From: Alistipes sp.
GTDB taxonomy: Bacteria > Bacteroidota > Bacteroidia > Bacteroidales > Rikenellaceae
NCBI GenBank assembly: GCA_017630455.1
Contig: JAGBVG010000074.1
Coordinates: 1-64,000 of the forward strand
Direction: 5' to 3'
Length of the DNA: 64,000 bases
The translations under genes were made by a program, and so were the position numbers. The notes under the pieces are model-generated. The model was not told the origin of the DNA and made no database searches. It worked only from the letters and a program-made list of their open reading frames with translations. This document shows positions 8,922 through 15,918 of the stretch, one piece after another. The stretch's first letter is position 1. Each line of letters begins with the position of its first letter.

Positions 8922-9283
8922 AGGCTGATATGGTCTATAATGTTTTCCAATGAAAGCAGCAGGTGTTGGCATTGCCCGTAGTGCAGCCTTACGCCTTCGC
9001 GATGAGCCTTGCGTGTAAGCTGATTGAGGTTGTTTGCCATGCCGCATAGCTTGCGGATATAGTCCGCTTGTTCGGTGGTAAGGCGTGCCTTGATATGGCA
9101 ATCACGGATAGCCATTCTTACAATCTCACTTGCCGATACCCCTGCGTTCTTGGCTTTGAGTTTCATAGCGTAGTACTCTTCGGTAGCCATCTTTACCGTT
9201 ATGCGATACTTGCGTTTCTCGGACAACCTCTTAGTGGGTCGTCCTCCTTTGTTGGGTGTCTTGTTATTGATACTTCGTTTCAT
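8918..9283 (-). CDS. MobC-like relaxosome protein
   Basis: 121 residues from the ATG at 9281-9283, which opens the MKRSINNKTPNKGGRPTK sequence; the frame is open further upstream, but that extension lacks family features. A basic N-terminus is followed by a ribbon-helix-helix-like segment (YRITVKMATEEYYAMKLKAK) and a helical C-terminus with LCGMANNLNQL, the characteristic stretch of plasmid mobilisation MobC proteins. It likely binds oriT and helps the relaxase open the strands. Stop and relaxase start overlap (ATGA), so the two are translationally coupled. Confidence 0.85.
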   Translation of the reverse strand: MKRSINNKTPNKGGRPTKRLSEKRKYRITVKMATEEYYAMKLKAKNAGVSASEIVRMAIRDCHIKARLTTEQADYIRKLCGMANNLNQLTRKAHREGVRLHYGQCQHLLLSLENIIDHISL

Positions 9284-9491
9284 ACGATTACTCTTTTTGA
9301 AATGATACATACATTGTTTACTTGATAGACCAACGGGATGTCTTCTTCTGCAACCTTCGGGAGTGGAAGCAAGTGGTTTTGGTCTGCCCAAAACATAAAC
9401 TTGCTTCCCCACTAACCGAAGGTCAATCAGTTTTGAGTGCCTCAAAATGAAATACCGTTGGAATTGTTCTTAATCTGATTGAATTAATAGG

Positions 9492-10004
9492 TTACATCCC
9501 TTTCCAATGCTCAAAATCTTCTGAATATAGCTCGATGTGGTGGTGAACGATGTTCTCCAATAGTCCCGACATACTCATTCTATCCTCACCGATTTTGCAG
9601 GCGAACTTGTCAAGCATTTTTCGCAACTTGCCACTGATGAATACCGGCTTGCGGTCTTCAATCTTGTAAGGTCGCATAAAGGTGTTGCGGTACTCCTCTA
9701 ACGAGAGCTTGCGTTGTTTGCTGCTCACTCGGCGTTGGATGGGTGGTGTAGGTGGCTGTTGCTCTACCACATTGGTAGGTGGAGCTTCATCTGTCACCTC
9801 TGTAACGGAAAGCACTGCTTCCGTTTGGGCTTGTTTTGCTACTGATGGTAGAAGAAGTGGCTTGATGTTTTCAATAGAGAAATCCTCCAATGCGGCATCA
9901 ATACTCTTCTTTCGACTCTCTTCTATTTGCGAGTTCTGCTCGGAGAAATCCAAACCAGTCATTTCCTGCAACTCTGTTTTACTTAAAGTCTGTTTTTTAC
10001 TCAT
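9492..10004 (-). CDS. DUF3408-type conjugative-element protein
   Basis: 170 residues from the ATG at 10002-10004 (MSKKQTLSKTELQ). The N-terminal half is low-complexity and Pro/Thr/Glu-rich. The C-terminal 60 residues (KPVFISGKLRKMLDKFACKIGEDRMS..) match the ribbon-helix-helix-like domain of DUF3408 proteins found in Bacteroides conjugative and mobilisable elements. The role is not established; DNA binding in partition or transfer is the usual guess. It is separated from mobC by 208 nt and precedes a 746-nt gene-free region with dyads. Confidence 0.7.
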   Translation of the reverse strand: MSKKQTLSKTELQEMTGLDFSEQNSQIEESRKKSIDAALEDFSIENIKPLLLPSVAKQAQTEAVLSVTEVTDEAPPTNVVEQQPPTPPIQRRVSSKQRKLSLEEYRNTFMRPYKIEDRKPVFISGKLRKMLDKFACKIGEDRMSMSGLLENIVHHHIELYSEDFEHWKGM

Positions 10005-10120
10005 TTTTTGAATGGCTTTGAAAGTTAATACTATGGTCTTTGTGCACAATTTTGACCGATTATCTGCTGCAAAGAAAATGTGCATACAATTCTGCTACAA
10101 CTAATTAGGCCTATGTAGGC

Positions 10121-10299
10121 AATTATGAATTATATTGCATTTAGGGGTGATTCGTAGGCAGTGCAGACTGCACGATTCTTCTCAAGTTGAATGGGTAATT
10201 ATGAATTGGGGCAAAATGCTTAATTGAAGAAATTAAGGACTTAAATCTGATAGCGGATAGACGGACTGCCGAAGTGTCGGAAGTTGGTCTATCCGCTAT
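10121..10299. other. Dyad-rich gene-free region, candidate oriT or control region of the mobilisable element
   Basis: The gap 10005-10750 has no credible gene. It contains a direct repeat AATTATGAATT (10121-10131 and 10197-10207), a tight palindrome GTGCAG-A-CTGCAC (10161-10173), and a 13-bp perfect inverted repeat ATAGCGGATAGAC (10250-10262) / GTCTATCCGCTAT (10287-10299) enclosing a CCGA-AGTG-TCGG mini-hairpin (10269-10280). A related half-site GGATAGAC recurs further right. Dyads upstream of mobC fit an oriT, but no nic sequence can be assigned. Confidence 0.4.
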
Positions 10300-10750
10300 A
10301 CTGCTATCATAGAATCAGCGACTATCTGTTTCGGCTGTTCGGTCAAAAGTTTGGCAGACGGATAGACATCGGTCTAACAAACGACAATGCTACGGACAAG
10401 ATCCGAGACTGGCAGTCGCTTGGGGATATTCTTATATAATATTGGTTACAATGTGATGTATGCTTAAAAATATATCGTTGTAAACATCTAAAAGTGCCAC
10501 GAACTGTGCCACATACTGCAACAGGCTCACCGTATGATTGAGGTGTGATTACTTATCTATTTCTTTGTCCTCAGAAAACGGAACTGCGTATGAGAATAGA
10601 GCCTATTTCAATGGCTGAAGATTGTGTTTGTGATGAAACGATATGACAAGGAATGACACCTATTGTTAGTGCCATTGAAGTATGAAAATCTCTTCATTAT
10701 TTAGCAGGGCGAAACAAGAAAACAAGTGAAATAATATAAAACAAAAGCGT

Positions 10751-11065
10751 ATGGATTTAATCATTTTTGAGCGAAAGGCATTCGAGGAATTTGCCACGAA
10801 GATTGAGCAGTTCATTCTGCGAGTATCAAACTCACCCGTTATCAAGAACGGGAAGAAAAAGACAAACAATTGGCTCGACCATCAGGATGTTTGTCAGAGG
10901 TTGAAGATAAGCAAGCGTACATTGCAGACCTTGAGAGATAATGGTACGCTTGCCTACACCAAAATAGGCAACCGCACCTACTACCTGCCCGAAGATGTAG
11001 AGAGCATTGTAACAAAGGTAGAGGACAGACGAAAAGAAGCTAAGTGGAAAGGGCGAGAAATCTAA
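10751..11065 (+). CDS. Helix-turn-helix (MerR/excisionase-like) DNA-binding protein
   Basis: 104 residues. The C-terminal half carries a helix_turn_helix_17-type domain: WLDHQDVCQRLKISKRTLQTLRD, then a wing with IGNRTYYLPEDVE. Proteins of this size and fold are standard regulators or excisionases in Bacteroides mobile elements. It starts at ATG 10751 and is followed after 30 nt by a second protein of the same type, likely one transcription unit, pointing away from the mobilisation genes. Confidence 0.8.
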   Translation: MDLIIFERKAFEEFATKIEQFILRVSNSPVIKNGKKKTNNWLDHQDVCQRLKISKRTLQTLRDNGTLAYTKIGNRTYYLPEDVESIVTKVEDRRKEAKWKGREI

Positions 11066-11095
11066 TCAATGTATAACATTAAAACCATTTGAATT

Positions 11096-11407
11096 ATGTA
11101 TCAAGAGATGAGAACAAAAGACGATGCGTGGATGCAGTCCATTCACGAGAGTATCGATCAACTATCGGAAATTCTCGATAGTATGCCCAAAGATGGTGCA
11201 GCCTTACCAAACGATGATGAATATCTATGCGACAAAGAAGTTGCGTATATGCTTAAAGTCAGTCGAAGGACATTGAGCGAATACCGAAGCAATGGCACAT
11301 TGCCATATTATGTCCTCGGTGGCAAAGTTCTATACAAGCGAAGTGAGATTGAGCAGGCGTTGAAACGGGAATATAACGGCAAGCACCTGATGAATGGCAG
11401 TGGATAA
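11096..11407 (+). CDS. Second helix-turn-helix (excisionase-like) protein
   Basis: 103 residues. After a helical acidic N-terminus, residues about 45-95 form the HTH domain (YLCDKEVAYMLKVSRRTLSEYRS, then a wing GGKVLYKRSEIEQAL). It is related in layout to the preceding gene, suggesting an old duplication. It probably acts with it as an Xis-like or transcriptional regulator of the element. Confidence 0.8.
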   Translation: MYQEMRTKDDAWMQSIHESIDQLSEILDSMPKDGAALPNDDEYLCDKEVAYMLKVSRRTLSEYRSNGTLPYYVLGGKVLYKRSEIEQALKREYNGKHLMNGSG

Positions 11408-11499
11408 ACCTCTCTATATTTTTGGAGGGAGTGAAATTTACCGCTTGCCCTATATATCTATGATGTAAAATAATAGTGCTCCTATGGATAGAAACAAGA

Positions 11500-11546
11500 A
11501 CAGCATACAAATGGGTTATCAATGTAAGAATCCTTTTGTATGCTGT
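11500..11546. repeat. 12-bp perfect inverted repeat with 23-nt loop
   Basis: ACAGCATACAAA at 11500-11511 pairs exactly with TTTGTATGCTGT at 11535-11546. It lies 92 nt after the HTH pair and could act as a terminator or a protein-binding dyad; no T-run follows directly. Confidence 0.5.
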
Positions 11547-11616
11547 CTGTTTATCTTTATCTACATTTTCGTCAGTCGCTCATTTCCGTTGCCGTCTGCA
11601 TTTCTGAGTACAGACA

Positions 11617-11706
11617 TTGAAAGGGGAAAGGTTTTCGGGCTGAATACTCTCCGTAGGAGGAAGATTCAGTCCGAAACGGCTTGCCGCCCGACCTTTCAAC
11701 TTTCAA
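11617..11706 (+). ncRNA. Candidate structured RNA with nested stems and two internal hairpins
   Basis: Stems nest in order: TTGAAAG 11617-11623 with CTTTCAA 11700-11706; GAAAGGT 11626-11632 with ACCTTTC 11691-11697; a TCGG.CTGAAT stem 11635-11645 with 11664-11674; hairpin CTCC-GTA-GGAG 11649-11659; hairpin CGGC-TT-GCCG 11677-11686. One G:T pair in the third stem is allowed only if the plus strand is the RNA. No clear promoter is seen; a TACCTTTG -7-like box lies just after it (11719-11726). It may be a leader, an att-associated structure or an sRNA of the element. Confidence 0.45.
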
Positions 11707-11776
11707 GGGCTGATGTACTACCTTTGCAGACGAGCAAAGGAGATGGGCGAATGACGGAATCAGAATGTTAATTATA

Positions 11777-12868
11777 TTACATTATTCCCCATTCTAATGA
11801 TTCTGCTAATTTGAGCATTTTTTTTGCTTCTTCTGGTTCAATTGAATATACATACATTATTTTCCCATATAGCCATTGTCGTGCATTGGTGTGTTGTGGC
11901 ATAATATGTTCAAAATGATTTTTAGCTCCAAATTTCTTACAAAAATGAAGATGCCTATATATCTGCCGTTTAAATTTCTGAGGAACTCTAGGCTTTTCTC
12001 CATCTATTAATATACCAGTGACCATTTGCCTACTACATCTTCCATATGTACCTGTTTTTGAATAATTCAAAGTCAAGCCTTCTTCTTGAATAACTTTATT
12101 TACAAAAGCTGTATTAGGAAGAGATCTTATCTGCTCACTAGAAAATGTCAAATCGTCTGCATATCTTGTATATTGTACATTATTGGATAATGCATATTTC
12201 CAGAATCTTGCATCCAATCTACGACAAGCTATATTTGCTAAAGCTGGACTCGTAGGTGCACCTTGTGCTAAAACAGGTTTTTCTTTGCTATAAAGATAGC
12301 CAAACCAATTCTTTTGTAAACGAGACATACTGACATACTTATAATCAGAAAGTTTTAGTGTGCAAATGGTTGCTAAATCATAGCTTACAGCAGGAGAGTA
12401 TCCTATAGAGTGAAATATGCCATATATTCTATCTATGGTGATACTTTCAAAAAAATCTTTTAAATCAAACTTTCGTATATATTGTTGTCCGATATGGGGT
12501 TTTGCATTTTGAAGAGTACTGCTTCCTCGTACAAATCCCTTGCATTGTGGATGTACTTGAATCTTATCAAGAATCTCATGTAGAATCCATTCTTGTATTC
12601 GTTTCAAGTTTCTGTATGGGGATACGATCCTTCTCTTTCCTCCATGTTTCTTTTTTATAAGATAATAAGCATAAAATTCATCTATATTATTAAGCATGAA
12701 CCTTAACTCATTAATATCAATACCAAATAATTCGGCAAAATGATTCAGAGAGAAGATAACTGGAAGATTTTTGCTTAATAGGTTATCAGCGTAATCAAGG
12801 ACTGCTTTTTTATATTCTGGTCGTGCAGAATTTATTTCTTTTATGAAAGAATCTCTTGGGAAATCCAT
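11777..12868 (-). CDS. Retron-type reverse transcriptase
   Basis: 363 residues, typical for retron RTs. Visible signatures in order: the retron-specific NAKPH (NAxxH, 121-125), FDLKDFF (motif A, catalytic Asp), QGAPTSP (202-208), YADD (236-239) and VTG (283-285, region Y, used by retron RTs to recognise their RNA). The YxDD motif and the QGxxxSP motif are intact, so it should be active. It uses the folded RNA encoded directly upstream as primer and template to make msDNA. It is transcribed from the minus strand after the phosphoribosyltransferase-like gene and the msr-msd region. Group II intron RTs are excluded by length and absence of maturase domains. Confidence 0.95.
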   Translation of the reverse strand: MDFPRDSFIKEINSARPEYKKAVLDYADNLLSKNLPVIFSLNHFAELFGIDINELRFMLNNIDEFYAYYLIKKKHGGKRRIVSPYRNLKRIQEWILHEILDKIQVHPQCKGFVRGSSTLQNAKPHIGQQYIRKFDLKDFFESITIDRIYGIFHSIGYSPAVSYDLATICTLKLSDYKYVSMSRLQKNWFGYLYSKEKPVLAQGAPTSPALANIACRRLDARFWKYALSNNVQYTRYADDLTFSSEQIRSLPNTAFVNKVIQEEGLTLNYSKTGTYGRCSRQMVTGILIDGEKPRVPQKFKRQIYRHLHFCKKFGAKNHFEHIMPQHTNARQWLYGKIMYVYSIEPEEAKKMLKLAESLEWGIM

Positions 12869-12874
12869 ACTTTT

Positions 12875-13033
12875 AATTTATTACTCTTACTGGAACACCA
12901 GCCAATCGGCTGGTAATAATGGCGGCCGTCGGCTGTCATTATTATCAGTATCATGATACTTAATTTTGCACTCACAGTCAAGGGACTGTAAAAATCTTTG
13001 GTCAGTCATAGCCTCAGATTTAGCTAATAAATT
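12875..13033 (-). ncRNA. Retron msr-msd RNA
   Basis: The gap between the two retron genes reads on the minus strand as a complete msr-msd. The a1 sequence AATTTATTA (13025-13033) is complementary to a2 TAATAAATT (12875-12883). a1 is followed directly by GC, giving the TTAGC context in which retrons place their branching guanosine. An msr hairpin ACAGTC-CCTT-GACTGT follows (12975-12990). The msd part has a palindrome AGTATCATGATACT, a 13-position stem around 12915-12943 (AATAATG..CATTATT), and a 7-bp stem ACCAGCC-GATT-GGCTGGT (12897-12914). In the long stem two positions pair as G:T only in the DNA copy. Boundaries are inferred from a1/a2. Confidence 0.85.
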
Positions 13034-14249
13034 AATTTCTAGATAACCCAAGAAATTCTTTTGGCAAATATACGTTTTTTTGAGTATTTATTTGAAAATC
13101 TACTAATGAAATTTTCTTGAATTCCTGCTCTCTAATTTTCTTATAAACGTTAGCACCGTATTGTGTTAATTCTTTTTTGTCTGTCAATAATCCTTCGTCT
13201 TCTGCCTTTTGTTCTAGAATTCCCAACTCATCAAATGTTATCTCCAATAAAATACAAGTGTAAGCATTAGAACGATGATAATATTTGCAGTGCAATAAGC
13301 CTAAAAATGACAATGTCTCTTTACTATAGTTATTAAATATTCTGTCAATTTTTCCTCCACTTATTTTCTGTGCAATACTAGCCCAATGATATTTTCTTCG
13401 ATAAAACGCTTCATCTCGTCTTGTTCTATCAAAAAGTTTTCTAGGAAATATAGGTGTCCATCGTACATCATTGTCTGCTCTTTTTTTACTTCCCCATAAA
13501 ATGGGTAAAGTATTATTTGGTGTTGTATGATCAAAACAGACCAAGGATTGACAATTGGCATAGCCTAATGGACCTATATATAAGTCCATTTGAGGAGTGT
13601 ATCTTCTCCTTCTATATAGCAACTCTCCATATTTCATTGCAAATTCCTTAATAGGTTTCATCCTAGAAGGATATCCAAAAATAGATTTACGTCTTATAAA
13701 AGCAGGCAAATGTATATCGCCATATGTTTTTATACTTTTTGTTCTCAACTTTTCATATCCTTTTTGCATACATGCTATACAAAGGCAAAACACTTTGCTC
13801 CCATTAGGGATATTGCCTGAGACTCCATCGTAAAGAGTTACGGCACTTTTACCAGAACCTATAAAGTCATCCAATAAAACAACTATATGCGGAGTATTTT
13901 TATAATCATACTTATCACTTGTAGCAAATTCCCAATCTTTATGCTTAAGACTATCCATTATTTTTTTGATGTAATAGGCTATGACTCCACCACTTTTACC
14001 TATACCTCCTATCGGGAAAAAGACAATAGGCAGATTCTCACATTCGTTCAAAATTCTATTAAGACCTGATTCAAGGATATTACAACATCTGTTATCTGAA
14101 TAATAACTAACATTGCTTAATAGAATAAGAGCAGTTTCCCAGTCCCTCTCCTCAAAATTATATAACCATGCAATTATATCAGATTCAGAAACCTGCTCAT
14201 CAAAACGATGTTTTAGTATTGATAGAAACTGGGGATTTATTTTTATCAT
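13032..14249 (-). CDS. Retron-associated phosphoribosyltransferase-like protein with winged-helix C-terminus
   Basis: 405 residues. A PRTase-like core is visible: FPIGGIGKSGG (78-88) as a pyrophosphate-loop-like turn and VVLLDDFIGSGKSAVTLYD (123-141) as the PRPP-binding signature (acidic pair followed by a GSGKS turn). Residues about 315-390 look like a winged helix (ETLSFLGLLHCKYY.., LGILEQKAEDEGLL.., LTQYGANVYKKI). It lies directly upstream of the msr-msd and RT. PRTase plus winged-helix proteins are the partners of type III (Ec73-like) retrons, where the RT-msDNA complex restrains a toxic effector until phage attack. Assignment to that type is by domain layout. The alternative, an unrelated regulatory PRTase, is less likely given position. 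Confidence 0.8.
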   Translation of the reverse strand: MIKINPQFLSILKHRFDEQVSESDIIAWLYNFEERDWETALILLSNVSYYSDNRCCNILESGLNRILNECENLPIVFFPIGGIGKSGGVIAYYIKKIMDSLKHKDWEFATSDKYDYKNTPHIVVLLDDFIGSGKSAVTLYDGVSGNIPNGSKVFCLCIACMQKGYEKLRTKSIKTYGDIHLPAFIRRKSIFGYPSRMKPIKEFAMKYGELLYRRRRYTPQMDLYIGPLGYANCQSLVCFDHTTPNNTLPILWGSKKRADNDVRWTPIFPRKLFDRTRRDEAFYRRKYHWASIAQKISGGKIDRIFNNYSKETLSFLGLLHCKYYHRSNAYTCILLEITFDELGILEQKAEDEGLLTDKKELTQYGANVYKKIREQEFKKISLVDFQINTQKNVYLPKEFLGLSRN

Positions 14250-14291
14250 ATTTTAAAACATTATCATAGTTCCATTATAATAGTTTTATAC

Positions 14292-14299
14292 CAAATGTA
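14292..14299 (-). promoter_or_regulatory. -7 box of the probable retron operon promoter
   Basis: On the minus strand TACATTTG fits the TAnnTTTG consensus and lies 43 nt before the start of the phosphoribosyltransferase-like gene. The best -33 TTG is 23 nt upstream, a little farther than usual, so the promoter is only probable. Confidence 0.4.
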
Positions 14300-14713
14300 A
14301 TGCAAAATTACAAAAATATATGCAACCAATATTAATTGTCATGAAAATTCTATTGATTGCTTGGATTTATTTTACTGGTAAAACTCTATTTCCTTTAATC
14401 CTGAATTTCAACTAATCAACCTATACCATGAAATTTTTCACAGTGCTTTTGCTCGTTCATAAAAAAGTTATATCTTTGTTCCAAGATGAGTTGTACATCA
14501 ATGCAAATCATGCAAGTATATAGAAATCAGAACAGTTGCCAACTCATTACCTCGTTCTTGAACTTTTCGCATAAACTTTTTGTTCTTAGCGGATTATGAG
14601 ATTATTCCAAAAATATCATTTATTTTTTAAAAAAATAAATCTGCTAAAGAGTTGTATATTAAATGATTTGATCTTTGACCGAAAAATAACGTAAAATTAT
14701 TTAACCAAAACTC

Positions 14714-14744
14714 TTGACAAAGGCTTTTTGGCGTTGTATATTTG
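14714..14744 (+). promoter_or_regulatory. Strong Bacteroidota-type promoter of the phage-derived cassette
   Basis: TTG at 14714-14716 (within TTGACAA) and TATATTTG at 14737-14744 are spaced by 20 nt, an excellent match to the vegetative sigma consensus. Transcription would start near 14750, giving a leader of about 240 nt before the first gene at 14989. Confidence 0.75.
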
Positions 14745-14834
14745 CACCGTAAAACCAATGATAACAATAACAATCAACAAGCAGCTTTATCAGGATCTGT
14801 TCACAATATAATTAAGTTATCAACATAGCTATAT

Positions 14835-14935
14835 AACTATATATTAATATTATATAGTTGACAATAAACATATATTAACATAGAATCAACAAGTTTATAA
14901 ACATCACCCTCCGAGCCTGAGACAACGAATCGGAG
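14835..14935 (+). promoter_or_regulatory. Structured leader of the phage-derived cassette
   Basis: The leader contains an A+T hairpin AACTATATA (14835-14843) / TATATAGTT (14851-14859) and a second hairpin CTCCGA (14909-14914) / TCGGAG (14930-14935). The rest of the gap 14250-14988 holds only A+T-rich sequence and the two promoters. Whether the leader regulates translation is unknown. Confidence 0.4.
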
Positions 14936-14988
14936 AGTGCTGAAGGGGAATCATAACGCAATTTTTACAAATATAAATTATTTAACTT

Positions 14989-15918
14989 ATGAAATTCTTA
15001 TCTACGCCTAATAGCGGAGCATCGTGGCGCGATCCGCTGATCTATGTGATAGACCTCGAGGGAGAGAGTAGCGAGGTGGCTCACGTCGAGATCGTTGACA
15101 CAGGGAGCAACTCCCAAATAGCTTCGTTCAATCTCTATGGCGTGACATCCGCCGAGATCGACATCGCCCCCTACATCAGAAAATATGTGACAAAGGAGAG
15201 TGTTTCGAACACCAAGGGTGTGAGCATCTCCAAAGCCGCAGTAAAGAGTGCCGTGATCGTAAACGGAGTCTCCTCGGCAAGTGCCGTATTCTACGCCGCA
15301 TCGTTGGAAAACACGCGACCAGGAGTCCTCAGCACCACTCCCGACAACCCTCGAATATCGTTGGGCGAGAGCATACACATAACTCTTTACGGCTTATCGA
15401 ACGTCAGCATCAGCATACAGCACATCGCCACAAAGAGCCACATACGCAACTACAGCATCGCCACCAACGGCCTCCCCGTGGAGTTTGCATATCCGCTAAA
15501 CGCCGCCGACAATGGCCTAACCGCCATAAATGTAGATATTGTAATCGACGGACGCAGAGTCGACACTTGGAGCTATAAGTATGTCTCGCGAGAAAATCCG
15601 TCACAACAGGTCGTATGGTACAACAGCCGCGGCGGCGTGGAGAGCTATACCTTTCCCAAGGTGGAGAGGAGCTGCTACGAGGCAATACTGAAGGGCGACA
15701 ACGTCGTAGGCAGATCCACAACCTGGCAACTCACATCGGCATACGAATCACCCAAGGAGATGGCGCGCGTGGAGGAGATGCTCTTTGCCGACAACATCTA
15801 CGTATCAAACAACGGAGCGTATCAAAGGGTGGAGTTACTCACACGAAAGTTGCTACATAGTGCTAAGAATCTGCAGATTACAATCAGACAAAACGAAATG
15901 AAAGGAGAAGGGCTATGA
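14989..15918 (+). CDS. Phage tail-like protein, first gene of the cassette
   Basis: 309 residues, mostly predicted beta structure with repeated short hydrophobic/polar strands and no membrane segment or signal peptide. The N-terminus (FLSTPNSGASWRDPLIYVIDLEGES) and the strand-rich body fit a phage distal-tail or baseplate protein, and its stop overlaps the start of the next, clearly tail-like gene by 4 nt. No specific family is recognised from sequence alone; the tail assignment rests on context and fold impression. Confidence 0.55.
   Translation: MKFLSTPNSGASWRDPLIYVIDLEGESSEVAHVEIVDTGSNSQIASFNLYGVTSAEIDIAPYIRKYVTKESVSNTKGVSISKAAVKSAVIVNGVSSASAVFYAASLENTRPGVLSTTPDNPRISLGESIHITLYGLSNVSISIQHIATKSHIRNYSIATNGLPVEFAYPLNAADNGLTAINVDIVIDGRRVDTWSYKYVSRENPSQQVVWYNSRGGVESYTFPKVERSCYEAILKGDNVVGRSTTWQLTSAYESPKEMARVEEMLFADNIYVSNNGAYQRVELLTRKLLHSAKNLQITIRQNEMKGEGL

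Larger units (their letters stand above)
5803..11407. mobile_element. Mobilisable element module (recombinase, relaxase, MobC, DUF3408, HTH genes); ends not defined
   Basis: Genes from the tyrosine recombinase to the two HTH proteins form a set typical of Bacteroides mobilisable or integrative elements: self-nicking functions are present but there is no coupling protein or mating-pore gene, so transfer would need a helper. I could not find flanking direct repeats, so the limits given are only those of the recognisable module; the R-M operon and the retron may be cargo of the same island. Confidence 0.5.

Noticed and set aside
11484..11771. 95-codon plus-strand frame between the HTH genes and the retron
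   Set aside because: Its codons run through the hairpins of the structured region, the sequence is not protein-like after residue 35, and no promoter or partner supports it.
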